A stretch of DNA of 55,532 bases from Brasilonema sp. UFV-L1 (GCF_012912105.1 NZ_QMEA01000027.1:1-55532); one strand, 5' to 3'; counted from the stretch's first letter, positions 1 through 8,920 are shown. Notes: generated from the sequence alone by a model not told the origin. Program-made: numbers and translations.

Positions 1-88
1 AGGAAAGCTCCGCCTCCGGTCAGGAGTCGCAATTCTTTATTTATTTCTTCTGAATCAAGAATTGCACCAATTGCTGAATTCTTCTTCA

Positions 89-130
89 AACTGGTAACTG
101 GTAACTGGTAACTGGTAACTGATAATTGAT
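89..130. repeat. Heptamer short tandem repeat (AACTGGT)
   Basis: Six consecutive 7-base units are visible: four AACTGGT, then AACTGAT and AATTGAT. Related units recur at about 8018-8052 and 51032-51060. This matches the short tandemly repeated repetitive (STRR) sequences known from filamentous cyanobacteria. It lies just beyond the stop codon of the carboxypeptidase gene. No coding role is seen. Confidence 0.85.
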
Positions 131-175
131 TGGTTAATAAGCAAATACTTACCAGCACGCTCATTTCTTCTTTTT

Positions 176-205
176 GAATGCGTGAATTTTGAATGCGTGA
201 ATTTT
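176..205. repeat. Tandem 15-bp repeat, two copies
   Basis: The unit GAATGCGTGAATTTT occurs twice back to back immediately downstream of the carboxypeptidase stop. The core GAATGCGTGAATT is shared with the interspersed 20-mer at 14093-14112 and, inverted, at 23136-23155, so this is one member of a dispersed family. Confidence 0.8.
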
Positions 206-208
206 TTA

Positions 209-1531
209 CTAGCCTCCGTATAACATCTCATTACGATTAGCTGCGCCTAATTGAGGTATTGTGCTAGTAGTGATGTGGGGAATAAGAGACGCAGGGACAC
301 CTGTTGCAACTTGTAATTGCTGCACCAAACGTTGCAACAATTGGTCTTGTCCAGCGCGTAAAGCTCCAATGTTTGTACCACGGTTAATGATGGCATACCA
401 GACCAAACCGCGATCGCGTGTAGGTACGACTCCTGCTAAAGCACTGACATCTCGCAGAGTCCCAGTTTTCATGATTGTAGCAGTAGGTAAGTGTCTGGAG
501 TGCATCGTTCCACGATTGTCTATCCCTGAGACGGGAAACAAGTCCGCTAATGTCAACTGATAGGTAAGTGCTTCTTGTTGAATCGCCATAAACATAGCAC
601 AAACTGCTCTGGGAGAAATGCGATTTTCCTGCCCTAACCCTGAACCGTTGATTAACTGAATTTCTGAGTGTGGTACTCTTGCAAGTCTAGCAGCGGTTGA
701 TTGCACAACTTGCGCTCCTCCCACAGCATCTGCTAGCATCTGAGCCATTTCATTGTTACTGAAGACGTTCATTTCCCTGATAATTTGTTTTAAGGGTAAC
801 GAGTAGTGACGCAGTAGCAAGGTCTGTTGGGGATTTGCTTGTGCTTGGACTTTGACTCCCCCAGCAATGACAATTTGAGGCTTAGGAGTTCCTTTCGGCA
901 TCAGCGAGTGTTGGAAAGTGACTCCACGGGACCAAGTTGCAGAATTCAAGGCTTGCTTGAGTATTTGACCTGCTAGCAGTGGATGACGTTGGAAATTCAT
1001 GGCAAAATTGCCAGTAATCACCAAATTTCCTGTAACTCGCTTAATGCCAATCTTATTGAGACTATTACCAATGGCAATCACTTCCTCCGAAACAAACAAC
1101 GGATCACCACCACCTGTAATCACTAAATCACCCTGTAAGACTCCATTATGCAACGGTCCTGTAGCACTGACCAAAGTTTGAAATTGGTGATCTGGACCAA
1201 AATTCTTTAAAGCAACGAGTGAGGTAGCAACTTTGGTTAAGGAAGCAGCCGGTAGAGGAGTCGTGCCTTCGTGATTAGCCATAAGCATCGGTCCTGATTG
1301 TATCCAAATTCCCTGGCTCTGGATTTGATTGGGTGCCACTAATTTTAATGTTTGTAGTCCCTTAAGATATTCCAACACTGTACTTGCCCCAGCTGGATTT
1401 GGATCGGCGGCAAGAACTAGGCCGGGGCTACCTTGCCAAGCTAAGATATCCAAAGCATCTATAGGCTTGACATTAACTCCTGCCATTTCTAACCAAATAG
1501 AAATCAAACCTGAACCAAACAATTCCAGCAT
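209..1531 (-). CDS. dacB: D-alanyl-D-alanine carboxypeptidase, PBP4/S13 family
   Basis: Penicillin-binding protein 4-type peptidase that trims or cleaves peptidoglycan stem peptides in the periplasm. All three active-site motifs are visible in the 440-aa product: SLTK (Ser97, Lys100), an SNN motif in 'FSNNEMAQ', and KTG in 'MKTGTLRD' near residue 350. 'GDLVITGGGDPLF' is typical of the S13 family. The length fits cyanobacterial members. The N-terminus is hydrophobic but short and is not a classic signal peptide, so the real start may differ or export may be atypical. It stands alone, and its upstream side faces a gap of nearly 1 kb. The family call is firm; the dacB symbol is by homology to the family only. 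Confidence 0.9.
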   Translation of the reverse strand: MLELFGSGLISIWLEMAGVNVKPIDALDILAWQGSPGLVLAADPNPAGASTVLEYLKGLQTLKLVAPNQIQSQGIWIQSGPMLMANHEGTTPLPAASLTKVATSLVALKNFGPDHQFQTLVSATGPLHNGVLQGDLVITGGGDPLFVSEEVIAIGNSLNKIGIKRVTGNLVITGNFAMNFQRHPLLAGQILKQALNSATWSRGVTFQHSLMPKGTPKPQIVIAGGVKVQAQANPQQTLLLRHYSLPLKQIIREMNVFSNNEMAQMLADAVGGAQVVQSTAARLARVPHSEIQLINGSGLGQENRISPRAVCAMFMAIQQEALTYQLTLADLFPVSGIDNRGTMHSRHLPTATIMKTGTLRDVSALAGVVPTRDRGLVWYAIINRGTNIGALRAGQDQLLQRLVQQLQVATGVPASLIPHITTSTIPQLGAANRNEMLYGG

Positions 1532-2492
1532 GCTTCACTGCCTCTGTAAAATGTGCTACGTTGTTTTGTGTATTATTATGCAAGTCTTCCCTGCTATTAA
1601 GCATTGAGTTATGATAACCGCCCTAGTTTGCCATGCGGAAGCAGCATTGAATTTAAACATGTAAAGATGCCATTTTCTGCGAATCCTTAACCGGATGCGT
1701 TAACAACGCCTGCTTAGAAGCGATTGTTGATACCATTTCACTTTAAGGTTGACAGAATTAAACAATTCTCTTGCCTTGAGCAAGAAAGCAGCAAAGAAAA
1801 GATTTATATCACCAATGAATGTGAAATGGTAAAACTTAATCAGGGGAGTGCTGTTTGCTTTGTGCGAGCACTCTGTCCTATAGGAAGAGAGCTCATCCAC
1901 CGGAGTTCCCACCCATTCTAGAAACTGGCGTTTTCCAACGCCCTAAGGATATCACGGATGATGACTGGCTCCTCGGTAGGCAACAACTGTCGTACAAAGC
2001 TGGCGAGACCCGAAGGATTGGCAGATTTTTTAGTTTTTTCATGAAGCGGTAGATAAAGAAGTTTTTGTAGAAAGTATAACCTTCACTTCATAATATTTGG
2101 GCATGGAGGGTTGTCATCTTGTGCTATGGGTGAATCTAGTTCTTGCTGTCAGGCGACTCATTTTTGTCTATCCAACATTTTCTGAGGTTAGCGCTGAAAT
2201 CAGGCTAATTTTTTGATTTTAAGCAAGCCTGTGTTTTTTATACTGCAAAAATGCCGTTTTTGTGAAAGCGATAAAATTTCATTCTCAACGCCGTAGTTTT
2301 GCTCGTCATTTTATGGAGGAAATTCATGTTATGTTGAGCTTGGCAGAATTCATAAGAAAACGTGAAGGAATTAGGATGAAGCTTGAAAATTTTATAATTT
2401 AGACTTCATCACTTTTGCCTTCATTCAGAATATCCACTACTTTCAGTAGAGGCATCTGGTAAAATTTGTAAGGTTTCTAAAAGCTCTGAGCA
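1532..2492. other. 961-bp intergenic region
   Basis: This separates dacB (-) from plsX (+) and should hold both promoters. Short open frames exist (1700-1912 minus, 1724-1921 and 1855-2052 plus), but they overlap one another on both strands, lack ribosome-binding sites and resemble nothing I recognise. A palindrome TCCTATAGGA sits at 1876-1885 and recurs at 25481-25490. The last 150 bases are AT-rich, as expected of a promoter for the lipid cluster. Confidence 0.5.
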
Positions 2493-3518
2493 ATGGGATC
2501 GACTTGCGCACGGATCGCAATTGATGCAATGGGAGGGGATCACGCACCCGGTGAAATCGTTGCTGGCTCACTGCGAGCACGAGAAGAATTGGGTGTAGAA
2601 GTCTTATTAGTGGGCGATCCCCAACAAATAGAAAGCAAACTGCCGCCAAAAACTCATCTGGGGCAGCTAGAGATCGTTCCTGCAGAAGGAACGATCACAA
2701 TGGACGAGGAGCCTTTAAGCGCCATCAGACGCAAACCCAAGGCTTCAATCAACGTCGCAATGGATTTGGTCAAAACTCAGCAGGCTGATGCTGTGGTTTC
2801 TGCAGGTCACTCTGGGGCAGCAATGGCAGCAGCTTTGCTCCGCTTGGGACGACTCCGAGGAATTGACCGTCCAGCAATTGGTGCGGTGTTCCCGACGATG
2901 GTAGCAGGTAAACCAGTACTCATACTGGATGTCGGTGCCAACGTAGACTGCCGTCCTAAGTTTCTAGAGCAGTTTGCTGTTATGGGGTCTATTTATACAC
3001 AGTATGTACTGGGTATTCCAGAACCCAAAGTAGGTTTGTTGAACATCGGTGAAGAAGACACTAAAGGCAACGACGCAGCCGTTCGTGCTAACCAACTGCT
3101 GCGTGAAAACCCCCAGATTTCATTTATCGGCAATGCTGAAGGACGTGATGTCCTTTCCGGTCACTTTGATGTGATTGTGTGCGATGGGTTTGTGGGAAAC
3201 GTGTTATTAAAATTTGCCGAAGCGATTGGGGAAGTCATGCTGCAGATTCTGCGGGAAGAATTACCCCAAGGATTGCACGGTCAAATTGGGACAGCAATTT
3301 TAAAACCAAACCTCAAGCGAATAAAGCAGCGCATGGATCATGCAGAACATGGGGGTGCCTTGCTTTTAGGCGTTGATGGAATTTGCATTATTAGTCATGG
3401 TAGCTCCCAAGCACCTTCGATTTTTAATGCAATTCGCATGGCAAAAGAAGCTGTAGATAACCGCGTTTTGCACAGAATTCAGTCTCAATATCAAAGCATT
3501 CAGCGCGAGAGTGGTTAG
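2493..3518 (+). CDS. plsX: Phosphate acyltransferase PlsX
   Basis: Makes acyl-phosphate from acyl-ACP and inorganic phosphate, the first step of the PlsX/PlsY route to phosphatidic acid, at the membrane surface. The 341-aa product begins 'ARIAIDAMGGDHAPGEIVAG', a hallmark of PlsX. It also has 'VSAGHSGAAMAAALLRLGRLRGIDRPAIGAVFPT', here cited by its features at about residues 103-136, and 'LLGVDGICIISHGSS' near the C-terminus. Length matches the family (330-345 aa). No clear Shine-Dalgarno sequence precedes the ATG. It is first in a co-directional cluster with fabH, fabD and plsC, all steps of fatty acid and phospholipid synthesis. Confidence 0.96.
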   Translation: MGSTCARIAIDAMGGDHAPGEIVAGSLRAREELGVEVLLVGDPQQIESKLPPKTHLGQLEIVPAEGTITMDEEPLSAIRRKPKASINVAMDLVKTQQADAVVSAGHSGAAMAAALLRLGRLRGIDRPAIGAVFPTMVAGKPVLILDVGANVDCRPKFLEQFAVMGSIYTQYVLGIPEPKVGLLNIGEEDTKGNDAAVRANQLLRENPQISFIGNAEGRDVLSGHFDVIVCDGFVGNVLLKFAEAIGEVMLQILREELPQGLHGQIGTAILKPNLKRIKQRMDHAEHGGALLLGVDGICIISHGSSQAPSIFNAIRMAKEAVDNRVLHRIQSQYQSIQRESG

Positions 3519-3545
3519 CAATAATCATTGGTCATTAGTCATTAG

Positions 3546-3565
3546 GAGCCATTGCGTTGGTGAGG
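3546..3565. repeat. Half copy of interspersed repeat (GAGCCATTGCG end)
   Basis: GAGCCATTGCGTTGGTGAGG resembles the left end of the repeat at 45626-45645 (GAGCCAGTGCGTTGGCGGGG). It lies in the plsX-fabH gap. It is preceded at about 3525-3545 by heptamer units of the TCATTGG/TCATTAG type, which is the reverse complement of the repeat at the fabD start. Confidence 0.6.
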
Positions 3566-3746
3566 CAGTTCTTGATTGGGGTTCTCTCAATGAAGAACTG
3601 CCAAGAGCAAATGCCCGACTGTCGGTGCAAGGGGTACCTCCTTTGAGCACACTAGTTCGGAACCCAGCTATGCCCGTAGGGCAGGCTTCTACCAACAGAA
3701 CGGATCTGACAAAGGACAAAAAGCTGATAGCTTTGGAGATGCCAGA

Positions 3747-4739
3747 GTGCAAAATTTAGGAATCGCAATCACAGGAAGTGGGTCACAAGCACCAGAAATC
3801 TTCCTGGACAACCAGGCACTAACAGAACTGGTTGAGACATCAGACGAATGGATTACCACAAGAACAGGAATTCGTCAACGGCGATTGGCAAAAGCAAGTG
3901 AAAGTATCACTGAGCTTGCGACTGCTGCAAGTCAGCAGGCGATCGCGATGGCTGGAATTTATCCACACGAGTTGGATTTAATTCTCTTAGCGACCTCTAC
4001 TCCTGATGATTTATTTGGCAGTGCTTGTCAAATTCAAGCCCAATTGGGAGCAACCAACGCGGTAGCCTTTGACTTAACGGCAGCGTGTTCTGGGTTTGTG
4101 TTTGGACTAGTTACCGCCGCTCAATACATCAGGACTGGCGTCTATCAAAACGTACTGCTTGTTGGAGCGGATGTCCTCTCTCGTTGGGTAGATTGGCAGG
4201 ATCGACGTACTTGTGTTTTGTTCGGTGATGGTGCAGGAGCTGTGGTCATACAGGCAAACCAAAAGGATTGCTTGTTAGGATTTGAACTCAGGAGCGACGG
4301 AACTCAGAACAACTGCCTGAACCTTGCGTATGCATCTGAAGCCATAGAACTCACTCAAGGCGTCAATGTTGGCAAAGGTAACTTCCAACCCATCACCATG
4401 AACGGCAAAGAAGTATACCGTTTTGCCGTGCAAAAAGTACCAGAAGTTATTGACAAAGCTTTGTTTCGCGCCAACCTTAATGTTGACCAAATAGATTGGC
4501 TTTTATTGCACCAGGCAAATCAGCGCATTCTCGACGCTGTTGCTGTGCGCCTGAATATTCCAGAACACAAAGTTATTAGTAATCTCGCCAATTACGGCAA
4601 CACTTCTGCCGCTTCCATTCCTCTTGCTTTAGATGAAGCAGTGCGGCAGGGTAAAATCAAAACGGGCGATATTATTGCTGCTTCTGGCTTTGGTGCTGGA
4701 CTGACCTGGGGTGCAATCATCTTCCAGTGGGGAAGATAG
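3747..4739 (+). CDS. fabH: Beta-ketoacyl-ACP synthase III (FabH)
   Basis: Starts fatty acid synthesis by condensing acetyl-CoA with malonyl-ACP in the cytoplasm. The 330-aa product has the thiolase-fold triad: Cys in 'TAACSGFVFGL', His in 'LLHQANQRI' and Asn in 'NYGNTSAASIPLAL'. The N-terminus 'TSDEWITTRTGIRQR' is typical. Translation begins at a GTG (3747), and the protein sequence 'MQNLGIAITGSGS' is a plausible family N-terminus. The gaps on both sides (about 230 and 205 bp) contain parts of an interspersed repeat. Length is normal. Confidence 0.96.
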   Translation: MQNLGIAITGSGSQAPEIFLDNQALTELVETSDEWITTRTGIRQRRLAKASESITELATAASQQAIAMAGIYPHELDLILLATSTPDDLFGSACQIQAQLGATNAVAFDLTAACSGFVFGLVTAAQYIRTGVYQNVLLVGADVLSRWVDWQDRRTCVLFGDGAGAVVIQANQKDCLLGFELRSDGTQNNCLNLAYASEAIELTQGVNVGKGNFQPITMNGKEVYRFAVQKVPEVIDKALFRANLNVDQIDWLLLHQANQRILDAVAVRLNIPEHKVISNLANYGNTSAASIPLALDEAVRQGKIKTGDIIAASGFGAGLTWGAIIFQWGR

Positions 4740-4820
4740 TTAAAAGTCAAGCCAGAGAAACTCTTGATTAATGACCAATTAACGGTAGCTGACGCCAAAT
4801 ACTCGTCCTGGGGAGACCCT

Positions 4821-4884
4821 AAGACGAGCCAAGTAGAGCAGTCCTTGTCTCCCATCAAGCTGCATGTGGCGTCCGCATTGGCTC
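4821..4884. repeat. Interspersed repeat, copy downstream of fabH
   Basis: AAGACGAGCC at 4821 and CATGTGGCGTCCGCATTGG at 4863 are spaced exactly as in the copy at 45679-45742 (42 bp start to start). The right end CGCATTGGCTC is the inverted form of the GAGCCATTGCG end seen at 3546, apart from one base. Confidence 0.75.
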
Positions 4885-4922
4885 TTGTAGCCTATGAAAC
4901 CCGCTTTCGAGCACTGCCTCAT

Positions 4923-4950
4923 AATGACCAATGACTAATGACCAATGACT
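4923..4950. repeat. Heptamer repeat overlapping the fabD start codon
   Basis: Four 7-base units, AATGACC/AATGACT alternating, end at 4950. The ATG of fabD (4945-4947) is inside the last unit. Three earlier ATG triplets at 4924, 4931 and 4938 come from the other units. The one at 4924 shares the fabD frame but hits TAA after four codons. Confidence 0.85.
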
Positions 4951-5832
4951 AAAACTGCATGGGTGTTTCCTGGACAAGGTTCACAGTCTCAGGGAATGGG
5001 AATAGACTTACTAGATGTGCCATCTACGCAAAAAAAATTTGCTCAAGCCGAAGACATATTAGGCTGGTCTGTGATTGAAATCTGTCAGAACAATGCCGAA
5101 AAGCTATCGCACACTCTGTATACGCAGCCTTGTTTATACGTTGTAGAAAGCATTCTTGCTGATATTTTACGAGAAAAAGAAAAACCGAATTTAGTTGCAG
5201 GTCACAGCTTAGGAGAATATGTTGCCCTGTATGTGGCTGGCGTACTCGAATGGTCTGTTGGGTTGCGCTTGGTAAAGCGTCGTGCCGAACTCATGGAAAG
5301 TAGCGTAGGTGGTACGATGGTAGCTTTAATGAACTTTGATCGCGAACTGTTAGAAAAAGTCATTGCTGAAACTCCAGACGCGGTGGTAGCAAACGACAAT
5401 AGTCCGGCTCAAGTGGTTATATCAGGCACGCCCACAGCAGTAGAAGCCGTAATATCACGAGTGAAGGCAAAGCGTGCTAAACCTCTGAATGTGTCTGGAG
5501 CATTTCACTCACCTCTAATGGCAGCGGCTGCTACTGAATTCCAAGATATTTTAGAATCTGTCGAATTTCACCAAGCTTTTGTGCCAGTTTTATCAAACGT
5601 AGAACCAGTTTCCACTGTTGATGCGGCTGTTTTAAAAAAACGTTTAATCCAACAAATGACTGGAGGAGTGCGATGGCGAGAAATTTCACTAGCATTACCA
5701 GAAAATGGTATTGAGCGAGTCGTAGAAGTTGGTCCTGGTAATGTGCTAACTGGTTTAATTAAACGTACTTGCTGTGATTTAATCTTAGAAAATATCAGCG
5801 GTGTGGCTGATTTAAAGGTACTGGCAAACTAA
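4945..5832 (+). CDS. fabD: Malonyl-CoA:ACP transacylase (FabD)
   Basis: Transfers malonyl from CoA to acyl carrier protein, supplying the extender unit for fatty acid synthesis. The 295-aa product carries 'FPGQGSQSQGMG' at the N-terminus, the nucleophile elbow 'GHSLGEYVAL' (active Ser near residue 90) and 'SGAFHSPLM' (active His near residue 190). 'VEVGPGNVLTGLIKR' near the C-terminus is also typical. There is no Shine-Dalgarno sequence; the start codon is contributed by a heptamer repeat. Length is normal. Third gene of the plsX-fabH-fabD-plsC cluster. Confidence 0.96.
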   Translation: MTKTAWVFPGQGSQSQGMGIDLLDVPSTQKKFAQAEDILGWSVIEICQNNAEKLSHTLYTQPCLYVVESILADILREKEKPNLVAGHSLGEYVALYVAGVLEWSVGLRLVKRRAELMESSVGGTMVALMNFDRELLEKVIAETPDAVVANDNSPAQVVISGTPTAVEAVISRVKAKRAKPLNVSGAFHSPLMAAAATEFQDILESVEFHQAFVPVLSNVEPVSTVDAAVLKKRLIQQMTGGVRWREISLALPENGIERVVEVGPGNVLTGLIKRTCCDLILENISGVADLKVLAN

Positions 5833-5936
5833 GGGATATAGGAAAAGACAGGGAAGATAAATTCATCTGTTTATCTTCCTTTGTTACTCCTTGACTCCCT
5901 CCTTCCTTCACTCCTCATCTCCCCTTCCACTTCACC

Positions 5937-6572
5937 ATGTCTCAAAGCCGTGAACCGTCTGTAAGTTTGTTACTTTACCACGCTTTTAAGTGGTCAGTGG
6001 TCAGTCCCATGTTTCACGTTTACTTTAAAGGACGGATTTATGGTGCTGAAAATGTCCCTCAAACTGGACCATTAGTGGTTGTTAGTAATCATGCGAGTAA
6101 CTATGATCCACCCATTGTTTCTAATTGCGTACGTCGTCCAGTTGCCTATATGGCAAAGGAAGAACTGTTTAAAATTCCAGTTTTGAACAAAGCAATTCAG
6201 TTATACGGTGCTTATCCTGTGAGTCGAGGAAGTGCCGATCGCACTGCTATCCGTGCTGCGATGAAGTATCTTGATGATGGCTGGGCTGTGGGTATTTTTT
6301 TGCAAGGAACACGTACTCCGGATGGACGCATTACAGATCCTAAAAGAGGTGCAGCGCTGATTGCTGCTAAAGCAAAAGTTCCACTTTTGCCCATATGTTT
6401 GTGGGGAACTCAGGCGATTGAACAACAAGGTTCGATTCCTCGTCCAGTTCCAGTGACAGTGCGAATCGGCAAATTGATTGATGCTCCCAATTCTGATGAG
6501 AAAGAGGAATTGGAGGCGTTAACGCAAGAGTGTACAGCAGCAATTAACATGCTCCACGATTTGGGACGATAA
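5937..6572 (+). CDS. plsC: 1-acylglycerol-3-phosphate acyltransferase (PlsC family)
   Basis: Adds the second acyl chain to lysophosphatidic acid at the inner face of the membrane. The 211-aa protein has the HX4D catalytic motif (NHASNYD, near residue 53), and the second block reads 'FLQGTRTPDGR' where most homologues have F-P-E-G-T-R. The Glu-to-Gln change is noted; the substrate-binding Arg is kept. 'YPVSRGSADRTAI' and 'LPICLWGTQAI' are further family blocks. It lies 104 bp after fabD on the same strand, completing the lipid cluster. Length is typical. Confidence 0.92.
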   Translation: MSQSREPSVSLLLYHAFKWSVVSPMFHVYFKGRIYGAENVPQTGPLVVVSNHASNYDPPIVSNCVRRPVAYMAKEELFKIPVLNKAIQLYGAYPVSRGSADRTAIRAAMKYLDDGWAVGIFLQGTRTPDGRITDPKRGAALIAAKAKVPLLPICLWGTQAIEQQGSIPRPVPVTVRIGKLIDAPNSDEKEELEALTQECTAAINMLHDLGR

Positions 6573-6589
6573 TTTGGAAGAGCCTGAAA

Positions 6590-6619
6590 ATATCCTTAAG
6601 GATATGCTAAGGATATGCT
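6590..6619. repeat. Perfect 16-bp palindrome plus 11-bp direct repeat after plsC
   Basis: ATATCCTTAAGGATAT (6590-6605) is a perfect palindrome 18 bp after the plsC stop. Its right half starts a direct repeat, AAGGATATGCT twice (6598-6608 and 6609-6619). It could form a hairpin, but no U-tract follows, so a terminator role is uncertain. Confidence 0.6.
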
Positions 6620-6860
6620 TGAAGGAAGTGGCGAGAGCCAGTAGATTTGTGTCAATTTAAAACCATCAATTTTAAATTTTAGATTTTGAATCATTCATGG
6701 ATGTTGATAATTGTCACTCATTATCTGAAAACCAGTAGATTTTTTGTATCTCTATACTTGGTAAAGAGACCACAAAACCTAATATAAAATCTGAAATTTA
6801 ACTTGATAGTTCTACACTGCTGGATTTAATTGACCTTAATTAGGCTTTTCTGAAAAATAT

Positions 6861-7898
6861 ATGAGTGGTTTTGATGGCAACAATTTTTGGTATCGCCTGA
6901 ACAATGTGACGTTAGTTCGTTTTTTGCTCTTAGTTGCTTCTGGATGCGCAATTGTACTGCTTATAGAGTATTTTCAATCAGTTATTGTTGTTTTTACATT
7001 TGCTGCAATTTTAGCTTTTTTGTTGAGTTATCCTGTACAATGGCTGCGACCTTTTCTACCACATGGTGTAGCTGTTATTGTTGTTTTTTTATTAAGCATA
7101 ATACTTCTTGGTGGTTTGACAATTACTGTAGGCTTAGCAGTTTTATCTCAAGGACAACAATTAATTGACAGCTTCACCGCATTCTTAAACTCTTTAATAC
7201 CATTAATAGAGCAAATTGAGAATTTATTTCGTAAACGTAATTTACCAATAGATTTAAGCGTCATTGAAGAACAATTACGTAATCAAGCTATATCTATACT
7301 TGTTAATAGTTTAAATATATTCCAAAGCATGATTACTAATTTTGTGACTTTTATCTTGATTGCAGTCGTCGCTTTTTTTCTGTTATTAGATGGCGAAAAG
7401 CTTTGGTATTTATTGATCAAAACAGTACCACAGAAACGACGAGATAGATTTACAAATATAATCAAGCGCAACTTCTTAGGCTTTTTTCGAGGTCAGTTGA
7501 TATTAACTTTATTTTTAACATCTTCAACTTTTCTTGTTTTCTTGATATTAAAAGTACCTTTTGGATTGATATTATCATTTATTGTCGGAATACTAGACAT
7601 CATTCCTGGTATTGGAGCTACATTAGGAATTAGTGTCATTACTCTAATTGTGTTATCACAAAGTGTTTGGATGGCGTTTAAAGTCTTGGTAGCTTGCATC
7701 ATACTTCAACAAATACAAGATAACTTAATTACGCCTCGAATTATGCAAGGTGCTCTCAATCTTAATCCGGTTGTTGTTTTCTTTGCTTTACTTGTTGGAG
7801 CTAAAGTTGCAGGTCTATTGGGACTTTTTATTTCTATTCCGATTACCGGGGTTCTAGTTTCTTTATTTGAGATTGATGAAATGAAATCAGAAGTTTAG
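6861..7898 (+). CDS. AI-2E family transporter (PerM-like permease)
   Basis: Integral membrane protein of 345 aa with about eight hydrophobic segments: residues 17-35, 38-58, 62-92, about 150-178, and four more between about 210 and 335. The family signature is visible in 'FRGQLILTLFLTSSTF', 'GLILSFIVGILDIIPGIGATLG', 'QQIQDNLITPRIMQGALNLNPVVVFFALLVGAKVAGLLGLFISIP' (described here by its position, about 275-320). Family members export small molecules or work as sodium/proton antiporters, and the substrate cannot be read from sequence. It is monocistronic, 288 bp after plsC, and AT-rich relative to the lipid genes. Confidence 0.85.
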   Translation: MSGFDGNNFWYRLNNVTLVRFLLLVASGCAIVLLIEYFQSVIVVFTFAAILAFLLSYPVQWLRPFLPHGVAVIVVFLLSIILLGGLTITVGLAVLSQGQQLIDSFTAFLNSLIPLIEQIENLFRKRNLPIDLSVIEEQLRNQAISILVNSLNIFQSMITNFVTFILIAVVAFFLLLDGEKLWYLLIKTVPQKRRDRFTNIIKRNFLGFFRGQLILTLFLTSSTFLVFLILKVPFGLILSFIVGILDIIPGIGATLGISVITLIVLSQSVWMAFKVLVACIILQQIQDNLITPRIMQGALNLNPVVVFFALLVGAKVAGLLGLFISIPITGVLVSLFEIDEMKSEV

Positions 7899-8017
7899 TT
7901 ATTACTCTTTAGCGCTTTCGTAAGAAAACAGAACCGTATTATATTAGACTTTTTGCAAAAATGCTTGAATTGTCAAGAATCAATGAACAATGAACAATGA
8001 GCAATTATCAAATCGAT

Positions 8018-8052
8018 AATTGATAACTGGTAACTGATAATTGACTGGTTAG
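8018..8052. repeat. Heptamer-type repeat cluster
   Basis: ATTGATAACTGGTAACTGAT and flanking units repeat the AACTGGT/AACTGAT/AATTGAC theme of 89-130. It lies between the AI-2E permease and the convergent DUF2267 gene, preceded by CAATGAACAATGAACAATGA (7980-8000). Confidence 0.75.
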
Positions 8053-8172
8053 AGATTCTTCCCTCCGGTCAGAATGACATATTAGAAAACAACTTGGTAT
8101 TAAGTCATAAATAAGGAGCCAAGAATTGGAATTTTACTCCTAATTCTTAACTCCTAATAACTTTTGAATTTG

Positions 8173-8688
8173 TTATGCTTCTTCCCAGAGTTGGCGAACC
8201 TTATCAGGTAACCAACTTGCAATTTCCTGAATTCTTTCTTGAGATAATTCGTCTTTCGTTGCAGAGAATACAGCCTTAACAGCCTGTTCTCGGTCTACAT
8301 TGGGTGGTAATCCACCTTCATTTGCGACTCGGAATAAAAAGCGGTCGGAATCAATTTTAAAAATACCAGGACCTTGCCAAGGTGGGCGAACACGACTCAA
8401 GAAACCCACAATTGGATTTGTATCTTTCCAAAGCTCTACAATATCATTTTGCAGCGCTTTGTCATCACTGATTTCAGCTGGCTTACCTTCTAGTTCTTCA
8501 GCAACTCGATCTGCAGCTTCCGTGGTCATCAGGTCACGCATTACACGGAAAACGATTTCAGTAAAGTCCCTCGCGTCATAGATATCCTCTAGGTTACCTT
8601 TAGCCTTTACCTTCTCTAAAAAAGGGATATCTTTTGAAGCGATAGGAGATGATTGGTTTTCATCTACAGATTTTGGAGTATTTGTCAT
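8173..8688 (-). CDS. DUF2267 family protein
   Basis: A soluble 171-aa protein with no signal peptide or membrane segment. Residues 25-70 and 95-165 match my memory of DUF2267: 'RDFTEIVFRVMRDLMTTEAADRVAEEL' (described by position, about 42-68), then 'GFLSRVRPPWQGPGIFKI' and a C-terminal helix 'QEIASWLPDKVRQLWEEA' that fits the family's 'LP..vr.lWe' ending. The ATG is preceded by a strong ribosome-binding site (GAGGAGGATGA). The function of the family is unknown. It is a single gene, convergent with the permease. Confidence 0.75.
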   Translation of the reverse strand: MTNTPKSVDENQSSPIASKDIPFLEKVKAKGNLEDIYDARDFTEIVFRVMRDLMTTEAADRVAEELEGKPAEISDDKALQNDIVELWKDTNPIVGFLSRVRPPWQGPGIFKIDSDRFLFRVANEGGLPPNVDREQAVKAVFSATKDELSQERIQEIASWLPDKVRQLWEEA

Positions 8689-8920
8689 TCATCCTCCTCA
8701 AAACATGAGTTTTTATATAATGATTGATGCTAAAAGCGAATTTTTCCAAAAGAAATCTAGCAATTTGTAAAACTACTTAGAAATGTCTCAGAAGTAGTCA
8801 TGTCAAATTGCTAGATTTTTTTGCTCACTTCATCAAGCATTGCCATTAACTTATTAGCTAAAGATACTTCTATGCATCTGTCACAGGAAGCACCCTTAAA
8901 TCTATCACAAGAAATATTTG

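Noticed and set aside
1700-2052. Three short open frames between dacB and plsX
   Set aside because: They overlap one another on both strands, have no ribosome-binding site, and the encoded sequences show no recognisable domain.
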